Origin: Nitrospirota bacterium
Lineage (GTDB): Bacteria; Nitrospirota; Thermodesulfovibrionia; Thermodesulfovibrionales; JdFR-85
Length of the DNA stretch: 6,060 nucleotides
Assembly: GCA_003232715.1 (NCBI GenBank)
Contig: QIJG01000154.1
Coordinates: 1 to 6,060 of the forward strand
Reading direction: 5' to 3'
Positions 1-5,599 of the stretch are shown piece by piece (position 1 is the stretch's first letter; each line of letters opens with the position of its first letter). Position numbers and translations under genes: made by a program. The notes below the pieces were generated by a model. It made no database searches. It worked only from the letters and a program-made list of their open reading frames with translations, and had not been told where the DNA came from.

Positions 1-3000
1 CGGTCAGCGGCAAGGAGCCAATTCAGTTCATCGGGCTTAAAACCCGCTGCCTTGAGATGATCGATAGCCTCTATAAACTCCCAGACTGATTTCGGATTGG
101 CAAAGGTTGCAATGTCCTGTTGAAAAATCTTCAGCACAATCTTCCAGTCTTCCGCCTTAAATTTCAGCAGCCTGGACAACCAGGCATGACGCCAGAGAAA
201 CGAGAGGTTTGTTAATGTCAGGTCGTCATTGATGTAAGGCGTGCCATCTGAGGCCTTGGTCAACCCTTCAAGAAGGGTTAGGTCGGACTCACGGATGCCC
301 AAAGCCGCCAGAATGACCGGATGGTGCGCAGCGATGGTTTCACCCGTGGGCAGATCGCCACCTGAGTCAATCTGAAAGGCCGGGTCGAGTGGCTGGATGA
401 GTATCCTGTTTAAGAACAGGCTTTGGTATAAACCATCCTCCCTCTTTTTATGGAGCCTGGTGAAACGGGACTCGGTGTTCAGGTTGCCGAACAGGGCGCA
501 CACCTGTTCTACGCTCGTTTTCTTGCCCAAACGTTTTTTCAGCCGGTCAAAATAGAACAGATGAACCAGGAATGGCTCGTCCAGTGCCCCGTTGCCTATG
601 GCGGGATGGCGGATGACGAGATCGAGTTCCCACATCTTCCAGCCCTTGAGTTTTCTCCACAGTCGCAGGAAGCGGTGGATACGATCGAGCTTCTTAGCAT
701 CCAGAACCTGAATGGATTGCTTGTCCGTATCGCAGGACGGATCGGAATGATGAATCCCGATATCACCATCCGGATTGATGAATTTCAGATCGAGCAACGT
801 CAAAAGTTCGTTATACTCCAGACCGGTCTTTCGGAGAAAAGTTTTAACTTTGCCAACACTGGCCAACCAGCCGGCTCCTGTTTCGCCCCAGGTTGCTTTT
901 TGGCCGGTGTCGGTGGTGACGGCTGATAGAATGAGTCTCTTTTCGTCAAAGGCAGCGGCCGGGTCTGCACTGATGCCGAAGTATTCGGCGGCAATCTCAC
1001 CGTCGGTGGGATTGCTGGGTGAAGCAGCACCACGCAATGTGCGCATCAGATCCCAACGCTGGAGGTTGGATTTTTGAAAGGCCGCCCTGACATCCTCGGC
1101 GAACAGGTCGAATGGCAATGCAAACGGATACTTCGCTTCCCGCAGCTTTTTATAAGCTTTCGGGTTGACATACTGTGGATAAGACCTGAGTTCGGCGGCG
1201 CTCGCCTTGGTGTTGCGTAAAATTTCAGCGAAAAAGTTGGGTGCCGCTTTTTTCTTCAACAGGCAGGAAACGTTGTCGCCATGTATGACCCATCGATCAG
1301 GATCGGAAGGATCAACCTGTGAGAGTGAAAAGTCGGCTCCCAGGTCAATCTTCTCTTTGCCAACATTATCATGACCGGTAAATGCATTCTGAAAAGATTT
1401 GGCAACAGCCGTTTTGGCAGTTGCCGGATCGGTGGGCATTGCGGTAAAACCTGTTAGTTCTATGTCGTTCTCACCCTTTGCATCGACTGCGTCTTCCAGC
1501 ACCTCACACACCACATCGATGTACGGCAAAGGAGTCAGGGCGTTGTCGCAATTCAGTTCAAGGAAGCCCAGGTCGGGGCGGCGGCCGAAAAGAATATCTT
1601 TGACGGTGAGCATCTTGGTTTTGGAAGGCTTGTTACCGGAGTTTGAAGATGCCTTAACTGAATTGCGGTCTTTGAGGAACATCAACAGATCGGTGAAGTA
1701 GGCAGCGGGACTGAGCACCGAACGGCAATGCTCACACTCGCAGAGGTCGCCGGTTTTGAATAGATTGTTCCAGTTCGGGAAGCTCTTAAGCGCCGAAGAG
1801 CCGCTCTTCAGTACTTCGGGCAGTATCCCGGCATCGAACTCGTTGAGATCTCCGATGATCGTCAGTGCGGCCGCATGGGTATCGGCGGCGCGGTTCCAGG
1901 TGAGACGCGCGCTTTCCGTGCTAAAACCGGCCCGCCCGGCATAGTGCCGCACGAATTCGGTCTTGCCCATACGATAAACCTTCTGGGCGGAATGGAGGTC
2001 ATCCGCCAGCAGCATATCCGTCGCCTCAAAGGTCGGGGCAAGTTTGAACACACGCTGGATAGCCTTGACTTCAAGCCGAAAATCCTCGTCCTTCGTAAGC
2101 GGCTTAAAATCAGGATGGATGTTTTTATCAAGAAAATCATCTACGGGAGTATTCAATAATTCAAAATCCTCGTGAGCATCCAGAAATTTGCCCAGCACTT
2201 TGGCGTGACGCAATCCCTTTGCGCCACCGTTACTTAATGCCCGCTCCAACCCTCCAGCGAAAGCAGTTGTCGGAAAAGCTTCACGAAACTGGAGTTCAAG
2301 CATTTTGCCGTATATTTCCGCTTCCGGTAATTTGATCTGTCCAGGCAGTTCGCTTACCTCGAAAGGTAGCTTGATTTCATCGGCAGCATATCTTTCCTTA
2401 ACCAGATTAACCCACTTTTCTTCGCTGATTTTCGCCAGCAAGCGTATCCGTTCAGGTTGGCGGACATCAAATGTTTCCTTGATGGCTTTGACCACGGAAA
2501 AGTCGCCCTGCGTTTGCGTTATCTCCGATAGTTTGAATGACGTACGCAGATCGGTAATTTCCGCCTTTTTGAAAGACGGGTCTTTTTTTAGTGTATCCAA
2601 CAGTTCAGGCGTGAGTGCTTTGTACTCGTTAAAGAAGCGGGCAAACTTTTCCTGCTTTTTTGCACCTTTGATCCCGGCATGTTCTAGAGCCAGTTTGACA
2701 AACGTTGGCTTGCCTGCTCCGCTCACTGACCGTCCGGCGGCGAATTCTAAAAATGCCTCTACCCAACCTGTAACCTTCTCCCTGAAGGTTTCAGGAATTT
2801 CTTTCAGGTTAAAAGCACGAGTGAGCGCCTTGCGCACGGCTGCAGCATCGAGTGAAGACAGGGAGTCTAAAACTGCCGCTAACTGCTTTTTAAGGCTTTG
2901 ATTTTCAGCGTATTGGTAAAACGAGCCCCCCAATAAGGCGAACCAGAATTCCGCCTGGATACTCTGCGTTGCCAGTTTATGCGCAATAACGAAGCGGGCA

Positions 3001-3767
3001 ATCCTGCTTTCTTTAATACCTGTTTCCCCTGACAGGAAGCTTATGTCGTCGTGTTCATCGTCCTGTTCGAGATCGGCAAAGGTCAGCCCCTTTTCCAGCA
3101 GGGGTTGAAGCGTCCGGGTTATCCGCTCGAACCCGGAGAAACCCGGGAAAACGGTCGGCACCTGAATATCTATCTCTGCCTCTTTGTGGACATTGTGGTC
3201 TACCCCGGTCTGGTACACTAATTTCCCTTCCAGGTCGAAAACTCTAAGCATAAGGCTCAGGCCACTTTCATCAGCACCAGAGACAAAGCAGGAGATACTG
3301 TACTCACCCTGTTCATTTGTCATCCCGCTGCCAAGCAGCGTCTCCTTGCGCAGGTAACGCTGTATGGCCTGGACCTGCAAGCCGGGCAACGGGTTGTTTG
3401 CCTCATCTGTTACCCTGCCTTTTACAGCATATTGCTCTTGCGGGTGCTCTATCGATACGGGTATGTTTATGGTTACATTCCCGGTCTCAACATTCCACAG
3501 GACAGAATCCTCTGTTGAGCAGACAAGCTCATCCCCGCTAAATACCTTGAAATAGATATCCGGTTTGCGGTCGAAGCAGATTTCCTGGTAGTAAGTTTTA
3601 TCGAAGCTGATAGTGAACCCGCCATTCTCATCTGTTATGGCGGTTCCCAGCAGATCATCGACAACCAGGTCTTTGTCCCAGGCTTCAACTCTGAAGTCTG
3701 GAACACTGCAGCCATCACGTTCGCCGGTTACGGTGCCTTTGATCTCGTACTTTCTTTTCTCACTCAT
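1..3767 (-). CDS. Tc toxin A-subunit-like (TcA/VRP1 family) giant protein, N-terminal 1255 residues; C terminus beyond the left edge
   Basis: The frame is open from an ATG at 3767 to the window edge with no stop. A GGGAGG Shine-Dalgarno lies 8 nt upstream of this ATG. There is no signal peptide (MSEKRKYEIKG). Residues 6-106 and 112-204 are two related transthyretin/carboxypeptidase-regulatory-like beta domains. From about 205 the protein looks helical. Hallmarks I recognise from VRP1/TcA proteins are LSGETGI (245-251), CECEHC followed by RSVLSPAAYFTDLL (676-695), LFGRRPDL (726-733) leading into LPYIDVVCEVLE, RFLRLWRKL (1032-1040), and LKAAGF...ELNWLL (about 1239-1252). In known Tc toxins TcA forms a large pentameric bell that binds the target cell and injects a toxin held in a TcB-TcC cocoon. 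The translocation channel, receptor-binding and TcB-binding parts would lie in the unseen C-terminal half, so toxin function is unproven. Some VRP1 proteins in environmental bacteria have no known target. No TcB or TcC gene is in the window. Confidence 0.87.
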   Translation of the reverse strand, partial: MSEKRKYEIKGTVTGERDGCSVPDFRVEAWDKDLVVDDLLGTAITDENGGFTISFDKTYYQEICFDRKPDIYFKVFSGDELVCSTEDSVLWNVETGNVTINIPVSIEHPQEQYAVKGRVTDEANNPLPGLQVQAIQRYLRKETLLGSGMTNEQGEYSISCFVSGADESGLSLMLRVFDLEGKLVYQTGVDHNVHKEAEIDIQVPTVFPGFSGFERITRTLQPLLEKGLTFADLEQDDEHDDISFLSGETGIKESRIARFVIAHKLATQSIQAEFWFALLGGSFYQYAENQSLKKQLAAVLDSLSSLDAAAVRKALTRAFNLKEIPETFREKVTGWVEAFLEFAAGRSVSGAGKPTFVKLALEHAGIKGAKKQEKFARFFNEYKALTPELLDTLKKDPSFKKAEITDLRTSFKLSEITQTQGDFSVVKAIKETFDVRQPERIRLLAKISEEKWVNLVKERYAADEIKLPFEVSELPGQIKLPEAEIYGKMLELQFREAFPTTAFAGGLERALSNGGAKGLRHAKVLGKFLDAHEDFELLNTPVDDFLDKNIHPDFKPLTKDEDFRLEVKAIQRVFKLAPTFEATDMLLADDLHSAQKVYRMGKTEFVRHYAGRAGFSTESARLTWNRAADTHAAALTIIGDLNEFDAGILPEVLKSGSSALKSFPNWNNLFKTGDLCECEHCRSVLSPAAYFTDLLMFLKDRNSVKASSNSGNKPSKTKMLTVKDILFGRRPDLGFLELNCDNALTPLPYIDVVCEVLEDAVDAKGENDIELTGFTAMPTDPATAKTAVAKSFQNAFTGHDNVGKEKIDLGADFSLSQVDPSDPDRWVIHGDNVSCLLKKKAAPNFFAEILRNTKASAAELRSYPQYVNPKAYKKLREAKYPFALPFDLFAEDVRAAFQKSNLQRWDLMRTLRGAASPSNPTDGEIAAEYFGISADPAAAFDEKRLILSAVTTDTGQKATWGETGAGWLASVGKVKTFLRKTGLEYNELLTLLDLKFINPDGDIGIHHSDPSCDTDKQSIQVLDAKKLDRIHRFLRLWRKLKGWKMWELDLVIRHPAIGNGALDEPFLVHLFYFDRLKKRLGKKTSVEQVCALFGNLNTESRFTRLHKKREDGLYQSLFLNRILIQPLDPAFQIDSGGDLPTGETIAAHHPVILAALGIRESDLTLLEGLTKASDGTPYINDDLTLTNLSFLWRHAWLSRLLKFKAEDWKIVLKIFQQDIATFANPKSVWEFIEAIDHLKAAGFKPDELNWLLAAD
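3156..3752 (-). other. Tandem transthyretin/carboxypeptidase-regulatory-like domains at the N terminus of the TcA-like protein
   Basis: Residues 6-106 and 112-204 share the pattern KGxVT...P...VxA...L..xLLG..xT.E.G...IS. The first copy starts KGTVTGERDG with a later TDENGGFTIS; the second starts KGRVTDEANN with a later TNEQGEYSIS. This is the usual pattern of small beta-sandwich domains of the carboxypeptidase regulatory-like/transthyretin fold, and it appears twice here, so an internal duplication is likely. Related VRP1 proteins often carry such a module, whereas the insect-pathogen TcA prototypes, as I recall them, begin directly in the helical shell. The role is unknown; sugar, surface or partner binding is a guess. 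Confidence 0.72.
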
Positions 3768-3775
3768 TTTATTTA

Positions 3776-3781
3776 CCTCCC
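3776..3781 (-). promoter_or_regulatory. Shine-Dalgarno of the TcA-like gene
   Basis: The minus strand reads GGGAGG, then TAAATAAA, then ATG. This is a strong ribosome binding site with 8 nt between its GGAGG core and the start codon, and it fixes the start at 3767. Confidence 0.85.
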
Positions 3782-3798
3782 TTGATTTTTGTATCAAG
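3781..3798 (-). promoter_or_regulatory. 6-bp perfect hairpin abutting the TcA Shine-Dalgarno
   Basis: CTTGAT (3781-3786) and ATCAAG (3793-3798) are perfect reverse complements around a 6-nt loop. In the mRNA the stem ends on the first base of the GGGAGG ribosome binding site. It could be a protein operator or an mRNA element that affects ribosome access. It is too short to be convincing alone. Confidence 0.35.
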
Positions 3799-3799
3799 T

Positions 3800-3809
3800 A
3801 TATCGATAT
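3800..3809. promoter_or_regulatory. 10-bp perfect palindrome ATATCGATAT in the TcA leader
   Basis: ATATCGATAT is its own reverse complement and sits two bases upstream (in transcription sense) of the hairpin that abuts the ribosome binding site. It may be a small operator. In AT-rich DNA such palindromes also arise by chance. Confidence 0.25.
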
Positions 3810-3812
3810 TCG

Positions 3813-3854
3813 TTAGCAATATAAGTTTGGTTTATATTTCAAAAAGTAATACAT
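3813..3854 (-). CDS. Possible 13-residue leader peptide upstream of the TcA-like gene
   Basis: An ATG at 3854 is preceded by GAGGG with 4 nt spacing and opens a 13-codon frame, MYYFLKYKPNLYC, ending in TAA at 3813. Five of 13 residues are aromatic (four Tyr, one Phe). It lies wholly in the predicted leader of the TcA transcript, and its ribosome binding site is one arm of an alternative hairpin at 3859-3874. A regulatory leader peptide is possible, but AT-rich DNA gives Tyr and Phe codons readily and the spacing is short. Low confidence. Confidence 0.22.
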   Translation of the reverse strand: MYYFLKYKPNLYC

Positions 3855-3858
3855 TTTA

Positions 3859-3889
3859 CCCTCGGGGATGAGGGGGAATTATCCCCTCA
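3859..3889 (-). promoter_or_regulatory. Two mutually exclusive hairpins in the TcA leader
   Basis: TGAGGGG (3869-3875) pairs perfectly with CCCCTCA (3883-3889) around a 7-nt loop. Alternatively GAGGG (3870-3874) pairs with CCCTC (3859-3863) around a 6-nt loop. Both stems use bases 3870-3874, so only one can form at a time. No T-run follows closely, so this is not a standard intrinsic terminator. It may instead be part of a degenerate C/G-rich dispersed repeat. Confidence 0.35.
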
Positions 3890-3936
3890 CCTCAGTCCTC
3901 TTCCCATACCCTAAAGGGCACAAGCCGGGGAAGGGA
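3883..3936. repeat. Degenerate dispersed intergenic repeat, CCCCTCACC...GGGAAGGGA type
   Basis: The plus strand begins CCCCTCACCTCAGTCCTC, passes through CCCTAAAGGG and ends GGGGAAGGGA. This resembles the widespread CCCTCACCC...CTCTCCC...GGGAGAGGG intergenic family seen in many bacterial genomes, in worn form. CTTCCC (3900-3905) can pair with GGGAAG (3928-3933), with a smaller CCCT/AGGG stem (3909-3912 with 3915-3918) nested inside. Copy number cannot be judged from one window. Confidence 0.35.
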
Positions 3937-4035
3937 TCAAGATGCTCATCGAAGGGGAACCGGTACTCAACGGGTTCGAGATAGCGTTCTTTATGTCTCC
4001 TTGTTTTCTAAACTGCTAAACTGTCTTTTAGAGAT

Positions 4036-4051
4036 TGCAATAGATATGCCA
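4036..4051 (-). promoter_or_regulatory. Sigma-54 (-24/-12) promoter for the TcA-like gene
   Basis: The minus strand reads TGGCAT-ATCTA-TTGCA from 4051 to 4036. The sigma-54 consensus is TGGCAC-N5-TTGCW. The invariant GG and GC are both present with the correct 10-nt gap, and only the final base of the -24 hexamer differs. Transcription would start near 4025 and give a leader of about 258 nt. The sigma-54 activator gene directly upstream and the IHF-type site between them support the call. Confidence 0.68.
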
Positions 4052-4066
4052 AACCATGCGGACTTA

Positions 4067-4079
4067 TAACGTATTGATT
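4067..4079 (-). promoter_or_regulatory. IHF-type binding site upstream of the sigma-54 promoter
   Basis: The minus strand reads AATCAATACGTTA, a perfect match to the IHF consensus WATCAANNNNTTR. It lies about 42-54 bases upstream of the predicted start, where IHF usually bends DNA so that an upstream activator can touch sigma-54 polymerase. By base count such a match is expected about once per 65 kb per strand in random DNA of even composition, more often in AT-rich DNA. Confidence 0.55.
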
Positions 4080-4112
4080 TGTATGGTAATTTTTAGAGTA
4101 TTTAATGGAGGG

Positions 4113-4172
4113 CGTAATTTTATAATGGTCACTTTTTTATGACGCAAAAGAACAAAGACGTAATTTAGTCAC
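4113..4172. promoter_or_regulatory. Candidate activator binding sites: repeated CGTAATTT...GTCAC element
   Basis: CGTAATTT occurs at 4113-4120 and 4159-4166, each followed by GTCAC (4128-4132 and 4168-4172) after 7 and 1 bases respectively. The second copy lies in an imperfect dyad, GACGTAATTTAGTC at 4157-4170, in which 5 of 7 positions pair. They sit about 88-147 bases upstream of the predicted start, a usual distance for sigma-54 enhancer sites. The Fis-type HTH protein encoded next door is the natural candidate to bind here. The match between copies is short. Confidence 0.3.
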
Positions 4173-4201
4173 GGATTAACGCAGATGAATACAGATGAAA
4201 G
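4168..4201. repeat. Dispersed intergenic repeat remnant, CACGGATTAAC...AGATGAA type
   Basis: The plus strand contains ACGGATTAACGCAGATGAA followed by a second CAGATGAA in phase with a 10-nt period (4182-4189 and 4192-4199). I recognise this wording from a repeat family scattered between genes in several environmental bacterial lineages. Its function is unknown. It overlaps one GTCAC box of the candidate activator site, so the two readings compete there. Confidence 0.45.
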
Positions 4202-4236
4202 CCATGTCTCAAAGAGTTACATAAGGTGGTAAGGAT

Positions 4237-4267
4237 GTCATTCCCGCATACGGCCTGTATGAAAATC
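4237..4267. repeat. Degenerate GTCATTCCCGC-type intergenic repeat with small dyad
   Basis: GTCATTCCCGC begins this stretch and matches the left arm of the common GTCATTCCCGC...GCGGGAAT palindromic intergenic repeat, but the right arm is lost. A separate 5-bp dyad CATAC/GTATG (4247-4251 with 4257-4261) lies inside. It may be a worn repeat relic downstream of the activator gene. Confidence 0.3.
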
Positions 4268-4311
4268 TGTGTGCTAAATACACTTTGTGTTCAGTAAGAA
4301 ACCGTGGTGAA

Positions 4312-5436
4312 CTAATACCGGAACTGTTTTGGGGAGAGCTTGTGTTTCCTGAGAAGATTCCAGAGGGCGGTGCGGCTCTTGCCCGACTTTCTGGCAGCGC
4401 TGACCATATCGCCCCTGTGTTCTGTCAGGAGATTGAGAAGATAGCTTCTTTCAAAGGCATCAATGGCCCTTTTCTTGGCCACCTTGAAATATTCCGTCCC
4501 TATTTCTTCAGCGTGCACTTCGCTTGCCGGCAACCGGACATCTCCACCACTTATTACAGGGGAGGTGGACATCACAATTAGCTGCTGGACCTTATTCTCA
4601 AGTTCTCTGATATTTCCCGGCCATGGATAAGAGCTGAAGAGCTCCATAGCATCTTCCGTTATTTCCTTTATCGGTTTGTTGTATTCCCTTGAATATTTTC
4701 TTGTAAAGTGCTCAACCAGAATAGGAAGATCCTCCTTTCTCTCACGCAGAGGAGCTATAAATATGGAAACGATATTCAACCTGTAGAAGAGGTCTTCCCT
4801 GAATGTTCCCTCTTGAACAAGTCCTGCAAGATCCCTGTTTGTTGCAGCAATTATTCTAATATCGGCCTTTTGGGACCTGGAGTCTCCAAGGGGGTTATAC
4901 TCGCTATCCTGCAACAAACGGAGGAACTTTACCTGGATATAGGGACTGACCGCACCTATCTCGTCCAGGAACAGGGTACCGCCCTCGGCCTCCTTCACAA
5001 GTCCAGCCTGTTGAAGACGGGCATCCGTAAAGGCTCCCTTTGCATGGCCAAAGAGTTCGTTCTCAAAAAGGTTTTCCGGAATAGCACCGCAGTTCAGTGG
5101 GATAAACGGCTTACAGGCCCTGCTGCTTAGATAATGAACAGCCCTGGCTGCCAGTTCTTTTCCTGTTCCCGTCTCGCCGGATATCAAGACATTGACATCA
5201 CATGAGGATATACGGTCTATCTTTTCATGAAGTTTCTGTACGACCTTGCTTCTGCCAAGGATCCGTCTTAATCCAAACTCTCGCTTAAGAGCCCTTTTTG
5301 CTGACTCACATTCCTTACCAAGTTCATATCTGCTGTTAAATGTTGTATCCTTGTTTTGAGATAGTGTATGCATGTTTGCCGATACTATACAAGCTAAGTG
5401 TACACCCGGTATGAGCGTAAACAGGGGGTAAAACAT
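4312..5436 (-). CDS. Sigma-54-dependent transcriptional activator (AAA+ enhancer-binding protein), no sensor domain
   Basis: The 374-residue product remodels sigma-54 RNA polymerase by ATP hydrolysis. Motifs in order are Walker A GETGTGKE (87-94), a GAFTGA-loop variant GAFTDA (134-139), Walker B GGTLFLDEI (152-160), sensor I AATNRD (197-202), arginine fingers in FREDLFYRLN (R213, R219), sensor II PGNIREL (273-279), and a C-terminal Fis-type helix-turn-helix (about 341-368, GDMVSAARKSGKSRTALW). No receiver, GAF or PAS domain precedes the AAA+ core, so the layout is like PspF, and control is probably by a partner protein or by expression. The ATG at 5436 has a weak ribosome site and gives a hydrophobic first 20 residues; Met22 (5373) is an alternative start with no clear Shine-Dalgarno either. 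A sigma-70-type promoter lies just upstream. The gene is codirectional with and directly upstream of the TcA-like gene, whose spacer carries a sigma-54-type promoter, so that gene is the likely target. Confidence 0.93.
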   Translation of the reverse strand: MFYPLFTLIPGVHLACIVSANMHTLSQNKDTTFNSRYELGKECESAKRALKREFGLRRILGRSKVVQKLHEKIDRISSCDVNVLISGETGTGKELAARAVHYLSSRACKPFIPLNCGAIPENLFENELFGHAKGAFTDARLQQAGLVKEAEGGTLFLDEIGAVSPYIQVKFLRLLQDSEYNPLGDSRSQKADIRIIAATNRDLAGLVQEGTFREDLFYRLNIVSIFIAPLRERKEDLPILVEHFTRKYSREYNKPIKEITEDAMELFSSYPWPGNIRELENKVQQLIVMSTSPVISGGDVRLPASEVHAEEIGTEYFKVAKKRAIDAFERSYLLNLLTEHRGDMVSAARKSGKSRTALWNLLRKHKLSPKQFRY

Positions 5437-5475
5437 CAGGTGAAGTCTATCTACATAACCCCTGATAGTAACGAT

Positions 5476-5504
5476 ATCTTAGCACAAGTATTAGCCAAAG
5501 GCAA
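5476..5504 (-). promoter_or_regulatory. Sigma-70-type promoter for the activator gene
   Basis: On the minus strand TTGCCT (-35, 5504-5499) and TAAGAT (-10, 5481-5476) are separated by exactly 17 nt, and the -10 is extended by TGC. Each hexamer matches consensus at 4 of 6. The start would fall near 5469, about 33 nt before the ATG at 5436, so the activator need not depend on read-through from miaA. Confidence 0.45.
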
Positions 5505-5599
5505 AGGTAAAATTACCAACAGAAAAACAGGTTATAGGGCAGGATTTCGGAATACTGATAAGTTCAACACAGTGAATGTTGCTTTCACACTTTTAGTGA

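Larger units (their letters stand above)
3768..4311. other. 544-base noncoding control region between the sigma-54 activator gene and the TcA-like gene
   Basis: No reading frame of useful length is supported here on either strand; the plus-strand frames that enter it begin inside or run into the neighbouring minus-strand genes. The stretch is AT-rich and holds, reading toward the TcA-like gene, degenerate dispersed repeats, a repeated CGTAATTT/GTCAC element, an IHF-type site, a sigma-54-type promoter, alternative hairpins, a possible short leader ORF and two small dyads. Each has its own entry. I see no convincing intrinsic terminator for the activator gene: the only dyad close to its stop is a 4-bp ACAC/GTGT stem at 4280-4290 without a T-run. 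Confidence 0.7.

Noticed and set aside
450..926. 158-codon plus-strand open frame
   Set aside because: Antisense to recognisable TcA motifs such as RFLRLWRKL, with no ribosome site or known domain.
2305..2901. 198-codon plus-strand open frame
   Set aside because: It lies fully antisense to the open TcA-like frame, is Ser/Leu-rich as expected for the complement of a Lys/Glu-rich gene, and shows no family motif.
3800..3845. Sigma-70 promoter directly in front of the TcA-like gene
   Set aside because: A TTGAAA and a TATATT are present on the minus strand but only 13 nt apart, well short of the usual 17.
4280..4290. ACAC/GTGT stem as terminator of the activator gene
   Set aside because: The stem is only 4 bp with a 3-nt loop and no following T-run.
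4708..5130. 140-codon plus-strand open frame
   Set aside because: Antisense to the Walker and GAFTDA region of the activator, where the minus strand is clearly coding.
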